Of a stretch of DNA of 64,000 nucleotides, positions 1 to 8,700 are shown in pieces. The notes beneath the pieces are model-generated. The model did not search any database. It worked only from the letters and a program-made list of their open reading frames with translations, and was not told where the DNA came from. This DNA is from Enterobacter sp. JUb54. GTDB lineage: Bacteria; Pseudomonadota; Gammaproteobacteria; Enterobacterales; Enterobacteriaceae. A program made the translations under genes and the position numbers. The stretch spans positions 1,674,001 to 1,738,000 of the forward strand of contig NZ_CP060418.1 in NCBI RefSeq assembly GCF_014298075.1. The letters are read 5' to 3'. Each line of letters begins with the position of its first letter. Position 1 is the stretch's first letter.

Positions 1-5
1 TGGGT

Positions 6-107
6 TTACGAGGTATACTCGAAGGAGTGGTGCTCTTGCACATAACGCAGCGACTGACGAAATGGTTCCTGTGAGCGTTTAAGGTGATGGAATATGTCAT
101 TGAACAT
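6..107 (-). CDS. possible 33-residue ORF at window edge
   Basis: A short reading frame runs on the minus strand from an ATG at 107 to a TAA at 6-8, upstream of and divergent from sapA. The predicted product is amphipathic with a codon pattern that looks coding, ending in YTS. The opening has a loose resemblance to HopJ-type small proteins, but the stop comes far too early for that family. No convincing ribosome binding site precedes the ATG. It could be a true micro-protein, the start of a broken gene, or chance. Only the reading frame itself is observed. Confidence 0.2.
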   Translation of the reverse strand: MFNDIFHHLKRSQEPFRQSLRYVQEHHSFEYTS

Positions 108-146
108 TAATAAAACAGAGCTCTGCTCTATAACCAAAAAAATATT

Positions 147-1790
147 ATGCGCCTGAAACTCTCCTCCCTGCTGGCGACGCTATCGCTGCTGTGTACGCAG
201 GCAATGGCCGCGCCCACGTTGCCGCCAGATGCCGACATCCGCGACAGCGGTTTTGTTTACTGTGTGAGCGGTCAGGTCAATACCTTTAACCCGCAGAAAG
301 TCAGCAGCGGGCTGATTGTCGATACCTTAGCGGCTCAACTCTACGACCGCCTGCTGGATGTCGACCCTTATACCTACCGGCTGGTGCCGCAGCTGGCGGA
401 AAGCTGGGAAGTGCTGGATAACGGTGCCACATACCGCTTCCATCTGCGTCCTCACGTCGCTTTCCAGTCAACCTCCTGGTTTAAGCCCTCTCGCGCTTTT
501 AATGCAGACGATGTGATTTTCACCTTCAACCGCATTTTTAAGCGCGACGATCCGTGGCACAACGTCAACGGCAGCAGCTTCCCCTATTTCGACAGTTTGC
601 AGTTCGCCGACAGCGTTGAGAGCGTGCGCAAGCTGGATAATCAAACCGTCGAATTTCGCCTGAAACAGCCGGATGCCTCGTTCCTCTGGCATCTGGCGAC
701 CCACTATGCCTCGGTGATGTCGGCGGAATATGGCGCACAGCTGGCCAAAGTCGATCGCCAGGAACAGCTCGATCGCCAGCCGGTCGGCACCGGTCCGTTC
801 CAGCTTGAAGAGTATCGCGCGGGGCAGTATGTACGCCTGCAGCGCCATCCTGGCTACTGGCGCGGTAAGCCGCTGATGCCGCAGGTGGTGGTCGATCTCG
901 GCTCTGGCGGCACGGGGCGTTTGTCGAAACTGTTAACCGGTGAGTGCGATGTGCTGGCCTGGCCGGCTGCCAGCCAGTTAACGATCCTCCGTGACGATCC
1001 GCGCCTGCGCCTGACGCTGCGCCCGGGCATGAACATCGCGTGGCTGGCGTTCAATACCGCCCGACCGCCGCTTGATAAACCCGAAGTTCGCCACGCGCTG
1101 GCGCTGGCCATTAATAACCAGCGTCTGATGCAGTCCATTTATTACGGTACCGCCGAAACCGCCGCGTCGATGCTGCCGCGCGCCTCGTGGGCCTACGATA
1201 ACGACGCAAAAATCACGGAATACAACCCGAAGGAAGCCCGGGCCCAGCTTAAAGCGCTAGGTCTGGAAAAGCTGACGCTGAAGCTCTGGGTCCCGACCAG
1301 CTCGCAGGCCTGGAACCCCAGCCCGCTGAAAACCGCGGAGCTTATCCAGGCGGACATGGCGCAAATTGGCGTGAAGGTCATTATCGTGCCGGTGGAGGGC
1401 CGATTCCAGGAAGCCAGATTGATGGACATGAACCACGATCTGACCCTTTCCGGTTGGGCTACCGACAGTAATGACCCGGACAGTTTTTTCCGTCCGCTGC
1501 TGAGCTGCGCGGCCATTGCCTCGCAGACCAACTTTGCCCACTGGTGCAACCGCGAATTCGATGAGGTGCTGCAAAAAGCGCTACGCTCACAGCAACTGGC
1601 TTCACGCATTGAGGCTTATAAAGAAGCGCAGCATATCCTGGCTCGCGACCTGCCGGTGCTGCCGCTGGCGTCATCGCTGCGCCTGCAGGCCTACCGCTAT
1701 GATATGAAAGGTCTGATCCTGAGTCCGTTCGGTAACGCCTCCTTTGCGGGCGTCTCGCGGGAGAAAAAAGACGAGGTGAAAAAACCATGA
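147..1790 (+). CDS. sapA: SapA periplasmic solute-binding protein
   Basis: This is the substrate-binding component of the Sap ABC importer, linked in enteric bacteria to resistance to antimicrobial peptides and to peptide or haem uptake. It is a family 5 extracellular solute-binding protein of 547 residues, the same length as E. coli SapA. A signal peptide is visible: Arg/Lys near the start, a hydrophobic core, and a cleavage motif AMA at residues 19-21. The [14 protein letters not shown] segment just after it and the C-terminal EVKKP match the family. The stop overlaps the sapB start (ATGA). The Shine-Dalgarno sequence before the ATG is weak. Confidence 0.95.
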   Translation: MRLKLSSLLATLSLLCTQAMAAPTLPPDADIRDSGFVYCVSGQVNTFNPQKVSSGLIVDTLAAQLYDRLLDVDPYTYRLVPQLAESWEVLDNGATYRFHLRPHVAFQSTSWFKPSRAFNADDVIFTFNRIFKRDDPWHNVNGSSFPYFDSLQFADSVESVRKLDNQTVEFRLKQPDASFLWHLATHYASVMSAEYGAQLAKVDRQEQLDRQPVGTGPFQLEEYRAGQYVRLQRHPGYWRGKPLMPQVVVDLGSGGTGRLSKLLTGECDVLAWPAASQLTILRDDPRLRLTLRPGMNIAWLAFNTARPPLDKPEVRHALALAINNQRLMQSIYYGTAETAASMLPRASWAYDNDAKITEYNPKEARAQLKALGLEKLTLKLWVPTSSQAWNPSPLKTAELIQADMAQIGVKVIIVPVEGRFQEARLMDMNHDLTLSGWATDSNDPDSFFRPLLSCAAIASQTNFAHWCNREFDEVLQKALRSQQLASRIEAYKEAQHILARDLPVLPLASSLRLQAYRYDMKGLILSPFGNASFAGVSREKKDEVKKP

Positions 1791-2752
1791 TTATTTTTAC
1801 CCTGCGCCGCCTGCTGCTCCTGCTGGTGACGCTCTTTTTCCTGACCTTCGTGGGCTTCAGCCTGAGCTATTTTACGCCCCATGCCCCGTTGCAGGGCGCC
1901 TCGTTGTGGAATGCCTGGCAGTTCTGGTTCACCGGACTGCTACATTGGGACTTCGGCGTCTCCAGCATTAACGGCCAGCTGATTTCAGAGCAGTTGAAAG
2001 AGGTGTTCCCGGCGACCATGGAGCTGTGCATCCTCGCGTTTGGCTTTGCGCTGTTAATCGGTATCCCGGTGGGGATGCTGGCGGGCATCATGCGCAATAA
2101 GTGGCCGGATACCCTGATCAGCGCCCTCGCGCTGGTGGGATTTTCGATTCCGGTGTTCTGGCTGGCGCTATTGCTGACGCTGTTTTTCTCCCTGACGCTC
2201 GGCTGGTTCCCGGTTTCCGGGCGCTTTGACTTGCTCTATGAAGTGAAAACCGTTACCGGCTTTGCACTGATTGACGCCTGGCTTTCCGATTCACCGTGGC
2301 GCCATGAGATGATCGTTAGCGCCGCGCGCCATATGGTTTTACCGGTCCTCACGCTGGCGGTGGCGCCTACCACCGAAGTGATCCGCCTGATGCGCATCAG
2401 CACCAGCGAAGTGTATGACACCAACTATGTTAAGGCCGCCGCCACCCGTGGCGTTTCACGACGCACGATTTTACATCGCCACGTGCTGCACAACGCCCTG
2501 CCGCCGGTGATCCCGCGTCTTGGCCTGCAGTTTTCAACCATGCTGACCCTGGCGATGATCACCGAGATGGTCTTTAGCTGGCCGGGCCTGGGCCGCTGGT
2601 TGATTAATGCCATCCGCCAGCAGGATTACGCCGCGATTTCGGCAGGCGTGATGGTGATTGGCGCACTGGTGATTACCGTCAACGTGATATCAGACATTCT
2701 GGGAGCGATGGCTAACCCGCTGAAACATAAGGAATGGTATGCCTTACGATAG
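1787..2752 (+). CDS. sapB: SapB inner-membrane permease
   Basis: This is one of the two integral membrane subunits of the Sap transporter. It belongs to the binding-protein-dependent permease family of the DppB/OppB type. At 321 residues it is full length, with a first membrane span at residues 5-28 and further spans around 80-140 and 180-305. The EAA-loop region is near residues 205-225. Its final codons (YALR, stop) lie inside the island attachment repeat. Normally sapC begins within these codons, but here sapC is 17.6 kb away. The protein itself is intact because the repeat restores its last residues. Confidence 0.95.
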   Translation: MIIFTLRRLLLLLVTLFFLTFVGFSLSYFTPHAPLQGASLWNAWQFWFTGLLHWDFGVSSINGQLISEQLKEVFPATMELCILAFGFALLIGIPVGMLAGIMRNKWPDTLISALALVGFSIPVFWLALLLTLFFSLTLGWFPVSGRFDLLYEVKTVTGFALIDAWLSDSPWRHEMIVSAARHMVLPVLTLAVAPTTEVIRLMRISTSEVYDTNYVKAAATRGVSRRTILHRHVLHNALPPVIPRLGLQFSTMLTLAMITEMVFSWPGLGRWLINAIRQQDYAAISAGVMVIGALVITVNVISDILGAMANPLKHKEWYALR

Positions 2753-2753
2753 C
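2738..2753 (+). other. attL core repeat
   Basis: The sequence TATGCCTTACGATAGC spans the last sapB codons and the stop. It recurs at 20331-20346 with one change (T to C at the seventh base). Its position at the end of sapB and the start of the island supports an attachment site used by the integrase at the other end. The native sapC ribosome binding site (AAGGA, 2729-2733) remains on this side of the junction. Confidence 0.85.
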
Positions 2754-2783
2754 ACCTACAAAGCAAAAACCTTTATCAATTAA
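2739..2783 (+). other. ghost sapC start: 14-codon ORF
   Basis: An ATG at 2739 overlaps the sapB stop exactly as sapC normally does and has the native AAGGA site before it. It encodes [14 protein letters not shown] and stops at 2781. The first five residues equal those of real SapC (MPYDS), then the frame enters island DNA. Ribosomes coupled from sapB would probably translate this stub instead of sapC. This is a consequence of integration, not a gene with an expected function. Confidence 0.6.
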
Positions 2784-2839
2784 AAACAATGAGTTAAATT
2801 TTAAAATTCTTCGATATTCCTGACTTTAATACACAATTT

Positions 2840-2849
2840 TGTACACATT
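2840..2849 (+). other. candidate integrase arm-type site, left
   Basis: TGTACACATT lies about 90 bp inside the left end. The same ten bases occur at 20189-20198 and, inverted, at 20154-20163 near the right end. Shared short sites at both ends of an integrase-borne element are typical of arm-type binding sites. The role is inferred. Confidence 0.4.
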
Positions 2850-2953
2850 GTTTTTAACGTTAGCTCCGACAGTCATCAGTTTGATTGCTGTCGGAGTTCT
2901 CTTCCTACTCCTCCACACATTCTATACTTTCAGTCTGCAAACGGGAGGTAACC

Positions 2954-3611
2954 ATGTGCGGACGCTTTGCTCAATCACAAACCCGTGAAGAGTACCTGGC
3001 TTATTTGGCTGAAGAGGCTGAGCGGGATATCGCTTATGACCCCGAACCAATCGGCCGGTACAACGTGTCGCCAGGTACAAAGGTTTTGCTCCTGAGCGAA
3101 CGCGACGAACAACTGCATATCGATCCTGTCTTCTGGGGTTATGCGCCCGGGTGGTGGGATAAGGCTCCACTGATTAACGCGCGTGTTGAAACTGTGGCCA
3201 CCAGCAGGATGTTTAAGGCGCTATGGCAACATGGCCGGGCGATCTGCTTTGCTGATGGGGGCTTCGGATGGAAGAAAGAAGGTGACAAGAAGCAACCCAC
3301 TCTACTTTATCCATCGCGCCGATGGCCAGCCGATATTCATGGCGGCAATCGGAAGCACACCATTTGAACGTGGAGACGAAACAGAAGGCTTTCTGATCGT
3401 CACCGCAGCAACAGAAAAAGGTCTAATAGATATCCACGACCACCAGCCTCTGGTACTGTCGCCAGAAGCAGCAAGATAATGGATGAGGCAGGACATTGGA
3501 GGGAAAGAGTCAGAGGAGTTAGCTGCGAATGGCACCGTGCCCGCAGACAAATTTATCTGGCATGCAGTGACGCGCGCCGTAAGAAATGTGAAAAATCAGG
3601 GGAATAATTGA
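2954..3611 (+). pseudogene. yedK: decayed YedK/HMCES (SRAP) peptidase-like gene
   Basis: SRAP proteins crosslink to abasic sites in single-stranded DNA through Cys2 and process them. A good ribosome binding site (GGGAGG) precedes an ATG giving MCGRF, so Cys2 is present, and the first 110 residues align with E. coli YedK. Three lesions follow. Residue 105, the family's catalytic Glu in the WFEWKK motif, is Gly (GGFGWKK). A 4-base insertion at about 3299-3302 shifts the frame after KKQP, and YFIHRADGQP continues in the next frame. A TAA at 3477 replaces the Glu codon after SPEAAR, with WMRQDIGGKE readable beyond it. The family tail continues to 3611. It cannot make a normal protein. Confidence 0.85.
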
Positions 3612-4043
3612 TTGAGGCAATCAAATGCACATAGCCAGACGTACGCCTAATGCCAAAAGCGGAAATAAATAATAATTTTTCGATAATAACTTACTGGGTC
3701 AGAAAACGGAATATCCGGTGAAAAAGCCCTTGTTGCATTGTCTGGATGTATCAATATGATGCCGGGTTCCTCCCGGTAAATATTTAGGTATCCCCCCATG
3801 ACTCGCGGCTTCAGTCGTGCATGATGAACATTCCAGCAGCAAAGTCATCAGGTTAGAAAGATATCTGCATTTTGTCAGTGCACAAAGAGTGACTTCCTTA
3901 TATGAGACCGATTATTAAAAATGAACATGTAAAAAAAAGCCTGCTATTAGCAAGCCACAAAGATTTTAACTCATTCTTTGTTCGCTTCTGATAAATAGGG
4001 TAAATACGCAATTCAATTTGAAGCAGAGAACATAACGAAAATG
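3612..4043. other. 432-bp AT-rich stretch without a recognised gene
   Basis: No open frame of note and no clear RNA gene is seen. A small GC hairpin (CCGGG/CCCGG) lies near 3763-3777 without a T-run. The sequence may be debris between the broken yedK gene and the cold-shock block. Confidence 0.4.
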
Positions 4044-4271
4044 CTATAAATATTTCCGGAACGCATCGAGTATTTCCTGTGACATTAACTGTCTGTCAGA
4101 GGCTACGTAAATAACATCATGATCACCGGTTAATGAAGGAAAGCCTGCAGACATAATCTGTAGATGTATTTCTTCACCGTTTGGGTATTCCTGTCTGATT
4201 GAGGATGTACCCTCCGGAACGGTCATGACTTTACAGGATTCGGTATTAAAGAAAACGAGTACTTTTATCAT
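4044..4271 (-). CDS. hypothetical 75-residue protein
   Basis: A small soluble acidic protein with no signal peptide or membrane span. I do not recognise the family. It begins MIKVLVFFNTESCKVM and ends LDAFRKYL. The pattern of a short beta strand, central polar segment and a C-terminal helix suggests a compact alpha/beta fold. A GGTGG sequence lies close before the ATG. It is transcribed in the same direction as the cold-shock gene at 4650-4868, with a 10-copy tandem repeat between the two. It could be the second gene of a cold-induced transcript, but that is inference from position. Confidence 0.5.
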   Translation of the reverse strand: MIKVLVFFNTESCKVMTVPEGTSSIRQEYPNGEEIHLQIMSAGFPSLTGDHDVIYVASDRQLMSQEILDAFRKYL

Positions 4272-4412
4272 ATGCCACCATAATTCTGTTAGTCTTTCCC
4301 GTCACTCTCTTCTATAAATGCCGATGCAATTAAAATACAATCAGGGACGTGATGCTTTCGAAGGCAGTCTCGTCTCTTACGCACTTTATTATTTAACAAG
4401 CAGTTAGCTTCT

Positions 4413-4492
4413 GCTTTCAGGCTTTCAGGCTTTCAGGCTTTCAGGCTTTCAGGCTTTCAGGCTTTCAGGCTTTCAGGCTTTCAGGCTTTCAG
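4413..4492. repeat. tandem repeat, 8-bp unit x 10
   Basis: The unit GCTTTCAG is repeated ten times without a mismatch, with two extra bases (GC) at the right end. It lies between the minus-strand cold-shock gene (ends 4650) and the minus-strand small gene (starts 4271), about 140 bp before the latter. The unit is not a multiple of three and does not lie in a supported reading frame. Such perfect short repeats change copy number readily by slipped-strand mispairing. Confidence 0.97.
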
Positions 4493-4649
4493 GCAGCAGT
4501 CCTGCACTTCATCACATCGGTCAGCACACTCATAATTGCGAAAAACATGTTGACCTGATATTAAAAAAACAACCGACTTTCTCTGATTTAATTTATGGAC
4601 CTGTCTACTCAGGAATAATCCTTCATCGTTGTCGCGGGCCCACAAATCT

Positions 4650-4868
4650 TCATTTATCGCAAAGTATTACGTTTGTAGCAGCAGGCCCTTTTTCACCACT
4701 CTGCATGGCGAACTCAACTTTCTGCCCTTCAAATAAGGTATTGAAATTCTCACCATGGAGTGCGGAAAAATGGACGAAGACATCCTTGCTTCCGTCAAGA
4801 GGTGAAATGAAACCAAAACCTTTATCTTCGTTAAACCATTTTACCAAACCTTTAATTCTTGTGGACAT
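4650..4868 (-). CDS. CspA-family cold-shock protein
   Basis: A 72-residue cold-shock-domain RNA chaperone. Both nucleic-acid motifs are canonical: RNP1 as KGFGFI (residues 16-21) and RNP2 as VFVHF (30-34), with the conserved KWF at 10-12. A strong ribosome binding site (GGGAG) places the start at 4868, although the frame stays open upstream. Such proteins melt RNA secondary structure at low temperature. It is divergent from a second, CspH-like gene across 279 bp that should hold both promoters. Exact paralogue (CspB, G or I type) cannot be told by eye. Confidence 0.92.
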   Translation of the reverse strand: MSTRIKGLVKWFNEDKGFGFISPLDGSKDVFVHFSALHGENFNTLFEGQKVEFAMQSGEKGPAATNVILCDK

Positions 4869-5147
4869 ACTGACTCCCGTTATACATGATAGTATTAATA
4901 GTAAACGTATAGTATTAAAGGTATGACTCAAAAGGAGGGGATATCAGCGATAGCGCCTGGTAATGAGGACTGACCAGAAAATGTTTAACGTTCGTTTGTA
5001 CATTGAACTAACAGGATTCATTAAGACACGGGAGATACTAATACGCAAATTATTTTTTAGCCATCCAGAAGTCCTGCAGGAAAATTAAGTGTGGCAATAT
5101 ACTATTTTGAATGTATAGTCTTTACGTGTTTTTAATAAGGAATCGAC

Positions 5148-5360
5148 TTGTCCCATAAAATGACAGGCATTGTCAAAAGCTTTGACATTCTCAGTGGTAA
5201 AGGCCTCATCATCCCTTCAGATGGGCGAAAAGATGTTCTGCTTCACATTTCAGCCGTTAACTCCCGCGAATCAGAATTACTCATCCCAGGAAGCCGCATA
5301 GAATTCTGTCGGATCAATGGTCCCAGAGGGCCTGTGGCTGCGAACATTTACCTCTCCTGA
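5148..5360 (+). CDS. CspH-like cold-shock-domain protein
   Basis: A 70-residue protein closely resembling E. coli CspH ([30 protein letters not shown]). The start is taken as TTG at 5148 because AGG lies 7 bases before it and the family begins MSxKMTG; the ATG at 5160 is the alternative. The RNA-binding aromatic patch is largely lost. The usual Trp is Phe, RNP1 reads GKGLIIP rather than KGFGFI, and RNP2 reads VLLHI. It may therefore bind RNA weakly or act differently from CspA. It is followed by a zinc-ribbon micro-protein gene in the same direction. Confidence 0.85.
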   Translation: MSHKMTGIVKSFDILSGKGLIIPSDGRKDVLLHISAVNSRESELLIPGSRIEFCRINGPRGPVAANIYLS

Positions 5361-5441
5361 ATTTCAGGGTCACAAAATAAACAGATTAAAACTTAACCAT
5401 ATGTGATACGGTGAAGTTCATTCATTGAAAGGTTAATGGTT

Positions 5442-5606
5442 ATGTCTATTATCAATTACGCAATGAAATTCTTCAGCGGTGCATCTACTGCCACTGTTGT
5501 CTGCACTGTTTGTGGTTTCAAATCAGTTCAACCGATGGCAAAAATCCGGCGCAATCAGGCCATGCTTTGCCCTCGGTGTAAAGCCCTGTTTATCTCACGG
5601 CGCTAG
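5442..5606 (+). CDS. 54-residue zinc-ribbon micro-protein
   Basis: A small basic protein with two CxxC pairs (CTVC at residues 21-24 and CPRC at 43-46), the layout of a zinc ribbon. AAAGG lies 9 bases before the ATG at 5442; a second in-frame ATG at 5436 is too close to it. It shares a clear pattern with the protein at 14752-14928: V.C.VC, then K.R..A.L.CP.C..LF. It probably belongs to the YnfU-like zinc-binding family found in E. coli prophages. That assignment rests on memory of the pattern. The function is unknown. Confidence 0.75.
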   Translation: MSIINYAMKFFSGASTATVVCTVCGFKSVQPMAKIRRNQAMLCPRCKALFISRR

Positions 5607-5639
5607 TATCAACTGATCCGCCGTGGACAGAACCATCTT

Positions 5640-5649
5640 CTATACTTAA
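5640..5649 (+). promoter_or_regulatory. candidate sigma-S-type -10 element before the glucan synthase
   Basis: CTATACTTAA matches the extended -10 pattern common in RpoS-dependent promoters. It lies about 100 bp before the giant glucan synthase gene. No good -35 hexamer is seen, which is usual for this class. Confidence 0.35.
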
Positions 5650-5741
5650 GTTAAATCCCAGCAGCTGTTAAATCCCTGATGCCTTACGCCCATCCTGAGA
5701 GAACGTTTCTGAACTGATTTCGCAACTGCTCCTGCGCGCTA

Positions 5742-8700
5742 ATGTCGCATCAGAGCAATGCTATGAAAATGAACCCCAGAGCGTGGTTTAACCGCCCCCG
5801 TATTCCGGTGAATGCTGCCGAAAACGTAACGTTTTCGGCGAACGATCCTGCAAGCGAAAGCACTCCGCGGTCAGAACTCTTTTCGACTGCCCAGATGGAA
5901 CGCTATGGTCAGAAGCTGGCGCGGACCCATAAAGTATCACCGGATAAACATCCCTATTATCTTCTGAAACGGCTTGGCGACAATGAGGCCGTTATCACCC
6001 AAAACTGCTATGAGCTTAATGCAGGTAAAAAGACCAGTATCATGCCCGCCGGGGAGTGGTTGCTGGACAATTATTATCTGATTGAGGAACAAATCCGTAC
6101 CGTCCGCCAGCACTTGCCGAAAAGTTTTGGTAAAGGTCTCCCGTCGCTGATGTCGCCGCTGAATTGCCCAAGAATTTATCATATCGCATCAGAGGCCATT
6201 GCTCACGGTGATGGCCGCTGGGATGCCACCAGTCTGACCAGCTATCTCGCTGCCTATCAACAGGTGACGCCGCTGACGCTGGGTGAAGTCTGGGCATTAC
6301 CGGGAATGCTTCGACTGGCGCTGATTGAAAATCTTCGTCGTATCAGTATGGAAGTGATAAAAGCGCAACAGGACAGAAACCTGGCAGATACGTGGATAAC
6401 CAGGATTTTCGAATGTGCAGAGAGTGCGCCTGGTGATTTAATTATGGTGGTTGCCGATTTGGCGCGCTCCCGTCCTCCGTTATCCAGCGCGTTTGTCGCA
6501 GAACTGGTGCGGCGTCTGCAGGGGCACGGCAACGCGCTGTCGTTACCTCTTACCTGGGTTGATCAGTGCCTTCGGGAACAGGGAGTCACCACTGACATTC
6601 TCATAAATAACTTCAATCAACAGCTTGCCGCCAGCCAGCTGTCTGTCAGTAACAGCATCGCAGGTCTGCGATTACTGGGTGAAACGGACTGGGCTGATTT
6701 CGCCGAAACGATAAGCGTCGTCGAACAGGTATTAAGCAATGATCCTGCCGGTATCTATCCCCGGATGCACTTCAATACCCGGGATCATTACCGGCACGTA
6801 GTTGAGGTCCTGGCCAGAGACAGTGGGCTCAGCGAGCCTGAGGTTGCTGACAGGGTGCTGGCGCTTTCAGAGGAAAAAGCCCCCAATACACCGGAACATC
6901 ATGTTGGTTATTATCTCGCCGGCGAAGGTCGACAGGCACTGGATATACATCTCCTGGCAGACACCTCAAGACTCATACGCTTGCGGCACAGTTTCAACAG
7001 AATAACCCTGCTGTCATGGCTTGGTAGCCTGGCGTTGTTGACAACCGCAGCGACCGCGGCAATATTGCACGAAACTGCCATGCAGGGCGCAGGTTGGTTG
7101 TTAATCGCGGTGATATTACCTCTGGTTATCGCTTTAACTCAGTTAATGAGCGATTTGCTCAGTGATGCAACCACCCGTTTTCGCGTTCCTCGACCCTTGC
7201 CGGGGATGGATTTTTCAGCCGGTATTCCCGCTGACAGTGCCACCATGTTAGTCATTCCCTGCATGTTGACCAGCCACGAAAGTTTCAGCCAGCTCCTCAC
7301 CAGTCTTGAAGTCTGCTGGTTGGGGAATGAAAACGAAAATCTCAGGTTCGCGCTGCTCACTGATTTTGCTGATTCTGAAAATGAACCCTCGCCGGAAAGT
7401 CACGCGCTGCTCAGACAGGCTATCGCCGATACGCAGGCGCTTAATCGCCGCTACCCCTCCGGCCGACCACGTTTTTATCTGTTACATCGCCAGCCTGAAT
7501 GGAACCCCTCGGAAGGAGCGTGGATGGGCTATGAACGCAAGCGGGGAAAACTGGCGTTACTGAACAGCTGGTTGCGCCATCCCGGAACGCAATTCGTCAG
7601 CGTTGCAGACATGCCTGCCCACCTTTTACCGGGTCACATAAAATACGTCATTACCCTGGACAGTGATACGGTGTTGCCGCGCGATACGGCTCACAAACTG
7701 GTCGCGGCGATGGCCCATCCGTTGAATACGCCAGAGTATGATCCGGTACGCCAGAGGGTGGTCAAAGGATTTGGTATTTTACAACCCGGTCTTGCTGAGG
7801 AGATACCACGTAACGGTCAGGGGCGTTACGCCGCCCTGCGCAGCAGCATACCGGGTAATAACCCCTATTCTATGATGTCTTCGGATATTTATCAGGATCT
7901 CTTTGGGGAAGGCTCGTTTGTGGGCAAAGGGATTTACGATGTTGATATTTTTATGCAGGCCACTACGAACATCTGCCCGGAAAATCTGGTACTCAGCCAC
8001 GATCTGCTTGAAGGATGCTATGCGCGCTCGGGTCTGCTGAGTGAGGTGTTACTCTACGAACAGTACCCTAATAATTATCTGTCGGACGTTGCACGCCGTT
8101 CACGCTGGATCCGGGGTGACTGGCAACTGCTTAACTGGCTAAAACCACGCGTCAGAAAAGCCGATGGAACCCGGGTCAGGAATCCGCTGACCGCGCTTTC
8201 TTACTGGAAATTACTCGATAATCTACGTCGCAGTCTGGTCGCCCCCTCCTTACTGATATTGCTGTTCTTCGCTCTGCTTTGGGTACCCAATCCGGTTTAC
8301 TGGCTGGGCATACTGTTGCTGATATGGCTGTTGCCAGCCCTCCTCTGCATCACCCATGACCTTCTGCATAAACCTCTGCGTCGCCGCGTGAAGCCGCATC
8401 TGTTACTGGTGGGGGCGGGCGCGCTAAAGCGTCTGTCAGGTATCAGCCTTAATTTTGCGATACTGCCACACGAAGCCGGATATTCGCTGAAAGCGATCGC
8501 CGTGACGCTATGGCGACTGGGGATAAGCAGGCGTCACCTCAGCCAGTGGGTCAGCCACAGCCAGGACAGCAATCAGGCCAGATCCACTGTTGCACGTTTT
8601 TATCAGGCGATGTGGCTGAATGTTGCCGGTGGCGTGACGCTGATAATTCTGACCGGAAAATTGGCCCCCCAGCTGCTGGGGATTGTGTTACCGATCGGTT

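Noticed and set aside
6-107. HopJ-family gene at the left edge
   Set aside because: Only a loose resemblance over the first 30 residues and an early stop; kept only as a low-confidence ORF.
4319-4408. 29-codon plus-strand ORF ending just before the tandem repeat
   Set aside because: No ribosome binding site and no homology recognised; the frame stops before the repeat, so copy number would not change it.
4413-4492. CRISPR array
   Set aside because: Units are 8 bp, contiguous and without spacers, and no cas genes are near; it is a simple tandem repeat.
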